NCBI RefSeq assembly: GCF_009755885.1
Contig: NZ_VYIX01000003.1
Coordinates: forward strand, 431,204-495,203
Length of the DNA: 64,000 nucleotides
Direction: 5' to 3'
From: Brachyspira sp. SAP_772
GTDB lineage: Bacteria; Spirochaetota; Brachyspiria; Brachyspirales; Brachyspiraceae
The notes below the pieces were generated by a model. The model had not been told where the DNA came from, did not search any database, and was given only the letters and a program-made list of their open reading frames with translations. Of the stretch, positions 60,582 to 64,000 are shown piece after piece. Each line of letters begins with the position of its first letter. Position 1 is the first letter of the stretch. A program made the translations under genes and the position numbers.

Positions 60582-61094
60582 TTATAAATAATCATTAACA
60601 TCATAAAAATTAATATTGATATTATTCTCTTCTAAAATAATCTTAAAAGTTTCCATAAATACCCCGCTCTCATTTACCATCTTTATTTTAGAATTAATAT
60701 CTTCCAAATCTTTATACTTGCTAATCTCTCCGCCAATATCTCCACAACATGTAAGATTAACTCCGCAGCTCGGGCTTCCTGCTATACCATATACACCAAT
60801 TATCTCATATCCATTATTAATATATTCTTTTATAATATCAACAAAATCATTGATTCTGTTTTTTATATATTTTTTATACCCAACATTACAGAATTGATCT
60901 TTAACATGTCCCCATCTCTTTAGTCCATAATATTCTGTTTCAGGACAAGGTAATTGCAATATACCAACATTGTTTTCAAATAATTTTTTTACAAATGGCA
61001 AAAAAGTATTAATATCCTTATATTCACCCTTTACTACAGAATTCTGATTTAATATGCAATGTGATAATATTGCTAATTTCTTGCTTCTGTTCAT
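60582..61094 (-). CDS. TudS-related (DUF523-like) putative desulfidase
   Basis: A 170-residue cytoplasmic protein with Cys in the positions of the TudS/DUF523 group: LSHCILNQN near residue 12, LQLPCPETEYYG near 50 and GIAGSPSCGVNLTCCGD near 108-124. In TudS three conserved Cys hold a [4Fe-4S] cluster that removes sulfur from thiouracil-type compounds. A clostridial version (the CD3072-type) is annotated as TudS-related and is, as I recall, also next to an ECF transporter gene. Here it is placed between the S component and the ATPases and overlaps the S gene by one base. It may process the imported sulfur-containing molecule. Confidence 0.8.
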   Translation of the reverse strand: MNRSKKLAILSHCILNQNSVVKGEYKDINTFLPFVKKLFENNVGILQLPCPETEYYGLKRWGHVKDQFCNVGYKKYIKNRINDFVDIIKEYINNGYEIIGVYGIAGSPSCGVNLTCCGDIGGEISKYKDLEDINSKIKMVNESGVFMETFKIILEENNININFYDVNDYL

Positions 61095-61696
61095 TATATT
61101 TCCTCTTCTGACTTAGACATTCTTTGAGATAATATCTTTTGGTTTGAAGTGATTTTGTTTAACAAAGAAGTTGGTATTCTTAATATGATAATACTTGCTA
61201 TTATACAAGAAAGCGGTTTATCTATGATATTTGATATAATTCTAGGTATAAAAGCAGCAGTAAAAATCTTTTGACCGCTTTGAACTAAAAATCCTGTCAT
61301 AATATCCATAGTTCCGCCAGTTAATCCGCCATATAATAAAACTGTAATAGGTGTGCCAACTAAAGGAGCTACTACAGCAAGAATTACTCCTGTTATTATA
61401 GCTACAGGTATCTTAAAGCCAAAATTAATAGATACTATTCCAACAACTATACCTATTATCATATTAACAAGTGCATAAGGTAGCTCTGCCGGATTATTAA
61501 GCATTGATGTTATTAAATTTGTAATGAATCCTGTTATTCCTCCATACAATGGTCCTAATGCAGCAGCACTCAATACAGTACCAATTACATCAAAAAATAC
61601 AAAAGGTATTTTTAAATGTGATGATATAAAAGATAATACAATATTTAAAGCTACGCCTATAGCACAAAAAACTATAGAATATGTTTTGTTTTTCAT
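61094..61696 (-). CDS. ECF transporter substrate-binding S component
   Basis: A 200-residue membrane protein with about six helices. The N-terminal AIGVALNIVLSFISSHLKIPFVFFDVIGTVLSAAALGP resembles S components that use the AxxxA motif to dock on EcfT. PLYGGITGFITNLITSMLNNP near residue 50-70 and VAPLVGTPITVLLYGGLTGG near 110-130 are typical. It belongs with the CD3073-like S components, whose substrate is unknown. First gene of the operon, with a promoter and a leader of about 200 bases. The desulfidase next to it hints at a thiolated base or other thio-organic substrate. Confidence 0.85.
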   Translation of the reverse strand: MKNKTYSIVFCAIGVALNIVLSFISSHLKIPFVFFDVIGTVLSAAALGPLYGGITGFITNLITSMLNNPAELPYALVNMIIGIVVGIVSINFGFKIPVAIITGVILAVVAPLVGTPITVLLYGGLTGGTMDIMTGFLVQSGQKIFTAAFIPRIISNIIDKPLSCIIASIIILRIPTSLLNKITSNQKILSQRMSKSEEEI

Positions 61697-61934
61697 AAAA
61701 TAATCCTTGTAATTATTATTTGTAATAAAAAGTATTTTAAAAGTATTTAAAAATATTTAATTAAAGAAAATTGTTTTTTTTATAAGCAACCTGCTTACGG
61801 GAATTAATGATTCTGAGGAAAGTCGTATTCGTTGATAAAATACATTAGTTTTGATAGGAATAAAATTTTCATTATAATAGAATCCTATGTAATTGTTATA
61901 TGCCCTATACTACAATACATAAAAAATATGTCAA
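61697..61934 (-). promoter_or_regulatory. Promoter and long structured leader of the ECF operon
   Basis: Minus-strand TTGACA (61934-61929), a 16-base spacer and TAGTAT (61912-61907). The leader of about 200 bases contains, in order, a hairpin with ends ATAGGA/TCCTAT, GTATT/AATAC, a TACG/CGTA pairing around TCCTCAGAATC, and a TAAGCA-GGT-TGCTTA hairpin. GC is higher than in neighbouring spacers between 61795 and 61835. It matches no riboswitch class I can name; a cis-regulatory RNA is possible. Confidence 0.45.
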
Positions 61935-61959
61935 TAATATTTTATAATATTAATAAAAA

Positions 61960-63213
61960 TTATTTAATTAAGCCAATATCTTTTCTAAAATATTTATCTT
62001 TAAAATCTATTTTTTCAATATCACTATAAGTTAGTTTTCTTGCTTCTTCCAAACTGTCTGCAATATTTACAACATTCAAAACTCTTCCGCCGCTTGTAAT
62101 AATATCTTTATTTTCATCGAGTTTCGCACCAGCAATAAAACATTTGCCGTTTATATTGTTTATGCCAGTAATTTTGTAGCCCTTGTTATAGCTAGAAGGA
62201 TATCCGCCAGAAGCCATAACCACACAGCAAGCATGTTTATCTTTCCATTTTATATTTATATCTTTTAATTTTTTATCCATAGCACTTTCTATTAAAGATA
62301 AATAATCACTCTCCATTAGCATAAGCACAGCCTGTGTCTCTGGGTCTCCCATTCTTACATTATACTCAAGCAAATATACACCTCTCTTTGTAATCATAAG
62401 ACCAAAAAATATTATACCAGCAAAACTTATATTTTCTTTTTTCATTCCTTGAAGTGTAGGATTTAATATATCTTTTATAAATAAGCCTTCTGCTTCTTTT
62501 GTATAATAAGGGTTAGGAGATATTACCCCCATTCCTCCAGTGTTTAATCCTTCATCATTATCCAATGCTTTTTTATGGTCTTTAGCAGATATAAAAGGTA
62601 TTATAGTGTTTCCATCTGTTATAGATAAAATAGAAGCCTCATAACCTTCTAAAAACTCTTCTATTACTATCTCGTTGCATGCCTCACCAAATACTTTTTT
62701 TATCATCATATCTTCTAATGCATTGTTGGCTTCATTTATATCTTTACATATAATAACGCCCTTACCCAAAGCAAGCCCGCTCGCCTTTATAACAAGAGGA
62801 TAATTTACACTATTTAAATATTCTTTTGCATTATTATAATTATTAAATGTTTTGTACTCTGCTGTTTTTATGCCATACTTTTTCATAAACTCTTTGGCAT
62901 AAGCCTTAGATCCTTCAAGCATAGCTCCTTTTTTATTCGGTCCAAATATTTTTAAATTGTTCTTTTCAAATATATCAACTATACCTGCAACAAGAAGCTC
63001 CTCACTTCCCACTATAGTTAAATCAATATTTTTCTCTTTTGCAAAATTAACAAACTCTTCAATTCCATTTAATTTTACATTCTCGCATTTATTTTCATAA
63101 AAAGTTCCAGCATTCCCCTCAGAACAATATATCTTCTCTACTTTTTCATTTTTTGATAAACTAAAAGCTATAGCATGTTCTCTTCCGCCAGAGCCTATAA
63201 TTAATATTTTCAT
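61960..63213 (-). CDS. purD: Phosphoribosylamine-glycine ligase
   Basis: A 417-residue ATP-grasp enzyme making GAR in purine synthesis. The start MKILIIGSGGREHAIAFSL is the family hallmark. GPNKKGAMLEGSKAYAKEFMKKYGI near 95-120, PLVIKASGLALGKGV near 133-147, EEFLEGYEASILSITDG, NTGGMGVISPNP near 225 and YNVRMGDPETQAVLMLM near 287 follow, then the C-terminal domain with VMASGGYPSSYNKGY. No other pur gene is adjacent. It lies upstream of the ECF operon on the same strand, but a separate promoter follows its stop at 61934. Confidence 0.95.
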   Translation of the reverse strand: MKILIIGSGGREHAIAFSLSKNEKVEKIYCSEGNAGTFYENKCENVKLNGIEEFVNFAKEKNIDLTIVGSEELLVAGIVDIFEKNNLKIFGPNKKGAMLEGSKAYAKEFMKKYGIKTAEYKTFNNYNNAKEYLNSVNYPLVIKASGLALGKGVIICKDINEANNALEDMMIKKVFGEACNEIVIEEFLEGYEASILSITDGNTIIPFISAKDHKKALDNDEGLNTGGMGVISPNPYYTKEAEGLFIKDILNPTLQGMKKENISFAGIIFFGLMITKRGVYLLEYNVRMGDPETQAVLMLMESDYLSLIESAMDKKLKDINIKWKDKHACCVVMASGGYPSSYNKGYKITGINNINGKCFIAGAKLDENKDIITSGGRVLNVVNIADSLEEARKLTYSDIEKIDFKDKYFRKDIGLIK

Positions 63214-63288
63214 TATACAAAACCTTTATTTTTTTCTTATATTATAAATGATTAATTATATTTAGTCTATAAAATAATTAATTTTTAA

Positions 63289-63328
63289 TTGACAAAAATA
63301 TATTTTTATGTAAAATGAACAATGTTCA
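63289..63328 (+). promoter_or_regulatory. Promoter with overlapping palindrome for the 63358 gene
   Basis: TTGACA at 63289-63294, a 16-base spacer and TAAAAT at 63311-63316. The palindrome TGAAC-AAT-GTTCA (63316-63328) starts on the last base of the -10 box and covers the start site, so it is a plausible repressor operator. The sequence differs from the palindrome of the paralogue at 54270. Confidence 0.6.
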
Positions 63329-63357
63329 GTTAGAAAATTAATTAGGAGCAGCAACCT

Positions 63358-64000
63358 ATGAAATATATAGCTCTATTGTTAATAATATTTTATTCATCAC
63401 TATATTCATATAATTCTGAAGAAATTAATGACTTTTATAATAATTATTATTCAACTAAATATGATATAAAAACCATAGAAGATAATTCCTCTCAAACATA
63501 TCAAAACTTATATTTTTTAATACAATCTAAAAAAATAGAAGATAAAAAAGAAAAGTATAATTATTTAAAAGAAGCAATTAATCAAAATAAAGATTATGAA
63601 GAGTCTGATGATATTGATTATTTAATTAGCGTGTCAGAGTTAATGAATTATATAATGTATTATTGCAATGTTTCAGAGAAAATTTCTTTTGGTTCAAAAA
63701 GCAAAGATATATACAAAAATATTTTAGCAAAAGATGAAAAAAATTTCTTTGCTCTTCTAGGCACAGGAATAGGATATATGCATGCACCTGTAATAGCTGG
63801 AGGAAGCAGTAAAAAAGCTTTTCAATATTTTAATAAGGCTCTAATAAATGCCAAAGAAACATATCAGAAATATTTAGCTTATGTTTGGTTATCTCAGTAT
63901 TATTTCAAAATGGAAGACAATGAAAATTATATTAAATACATAAAAATGAGTAAAGGTATATATGAAAATGGTTATTTATTAGAATATGCAATGGACAGAA
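63358..64000 (+). CDS. Secreted TPR-like helical repeat protein (paralogue, cut by window end)
   Basis: An ATG with AGGAG nine bases upstream opens a frame that runs to the end of the window, about 214 codons, without a stop. The product starts with signal peptide MKYIALLLIIFYSSLYS and continues NSEEINDFYNNYYSTKYDIK. It is closely similar throughout to the 54325 product, sharing DYLISVSELMNYIMYY, GIGYMHAPVIAGGS, KKAFQYFNKAL and YVWLSQYYFKMEDNENY. By comparison with the paralogue only a few C-terminal residues are missing. It faces away from purD and has its own promoter. Function unknown. Confidence 0.7.
   Translation, partial: MKYIALLLIIFYSSLYSYNSEEINDFYNNYYSTKYDIKTIEDNSSQTYQNLYFLIQSKKIEDKKEKYNYLKEAINQNKDYEESDDIDYLISVSELMNYIMYYCNVSEKISFGSKSKDIYKNILAKDEKNFFALLGTGIGYMHAPVIAGGSSKKAFQYFNKALINAKETYQKYLAYVWLSQYYFKMEDNENYIKYIKMSKGIYENGYLLEYAMDR

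Noticed and set aside
61815-61824. GAGGAAAGTC, the hallmark of RNase P RNA
   Set aside because: Only these ten bases match; the downstream conserved segments of RNase P RNA are absent and the gap is too short. Taken as chance or as part of the ECF leader.
1-64000. Search for tRNA, rRNA, tmRNA, transposase, phage integrase or toxin-antitoxin genes
   Set aside because: None could be supported anywhere in the window by motif or by coding sequence.

Overview
The window is strongly AT-rich double-membrane bacterial DNA and most resembles a Brachyspira-type intestinal spirochaete. The reasons are the very low GC of coding and non-coding DNA, AAA/AAT/ATA-dominated codon use, many small secreted TPR and outer-membrane barrel proteins, a split transketolase, an inverted PyrF-PyrE fusion, and GC-richer repeat islands confined to intergenic gaps. 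The genus is inferred from overall character, because no rRNA or tRNA gene is present. The track is housekeeping plus accessory chromosome; I see no phage, transposase or CRISPR array.

Layout. 1-5.6 kb: a tightly packed plus-strand run of envelope genes (end of an outer-membrane barrel, two secreted helical-repeat proteins, a LolD/MacB-type ABC ATPase and permease, a LolA-like periplasmic protein, an outer-membrane barrel), which looks like one trans-envelope export unit. 5.7-9.7 kb: a DinB-like protein followed by pyrK, pyrD and a fused pyrF-pyrE. 9.7-15.3 kb: a DUF285-repeat/DUF4132 protein, a DUF3089 lipoprotein hydrolase and a 13-unit TPR protein, separated by ~80-bp inverted-repeat elements. 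15.4-21.7 kb: aroK-pheA, then a DUF4241 protein, a spirochaete protein of unknown role, a flippase-like membrane protein and a GT8 glycosyltransferase trailed by the remnant of a second copy. 21.7-26.6 kb: a polyol (glucitol-type) PTS operon with a Gfo/Idh/MocA dehydrogenase and a HAD phosphatase, under a divergent LacI-type regulator. 26.7-34.5 kb: iron alcohol dehydrogenase, an extremely Asp-rich protein, a zinc-ribbon-like protein, argJ, a class A penicillin-binding protein and split transketolase.

34.6-41.6 kb: an NhaC-family antiporter preceded by a leader peptide and attenuator-like terminator, an unknown protein, an aryl-sulfate sulfotransferase-like lipoprotein and an orphan NMT1-type binding lipoprotein, set among mosaic GC-rich repeats. 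41.7-48 kb: moxR with a BatD-like partner, a small transaldolase, rsmG, a LolA-like secreted protein and a large TPR protein. 48.2-54.1 kb: ravA-viaA, then argS-tilS on the other strand. 54.3-57.9 kb: secreted and outer-membrane proteins plus two small conserved proteins. 58.1-63.2 kb: a complete ECF transporter (S, two ATPases, T) with a TudS-related putative desulfidase inside the operon, behind a long structured leader, downstream of purD. The window ends inside a paralogue of the genes at 438 and 54325.

Most worth following: the leader-peptide attenuator at 36.3-36.5 kb, the ECF/TudS operon with its leader, the ABC-LolA-barrel cassette, the DUF285-DUF4132 fusion, the modified polyol PTS pathway, and two families of intergenic repeats.
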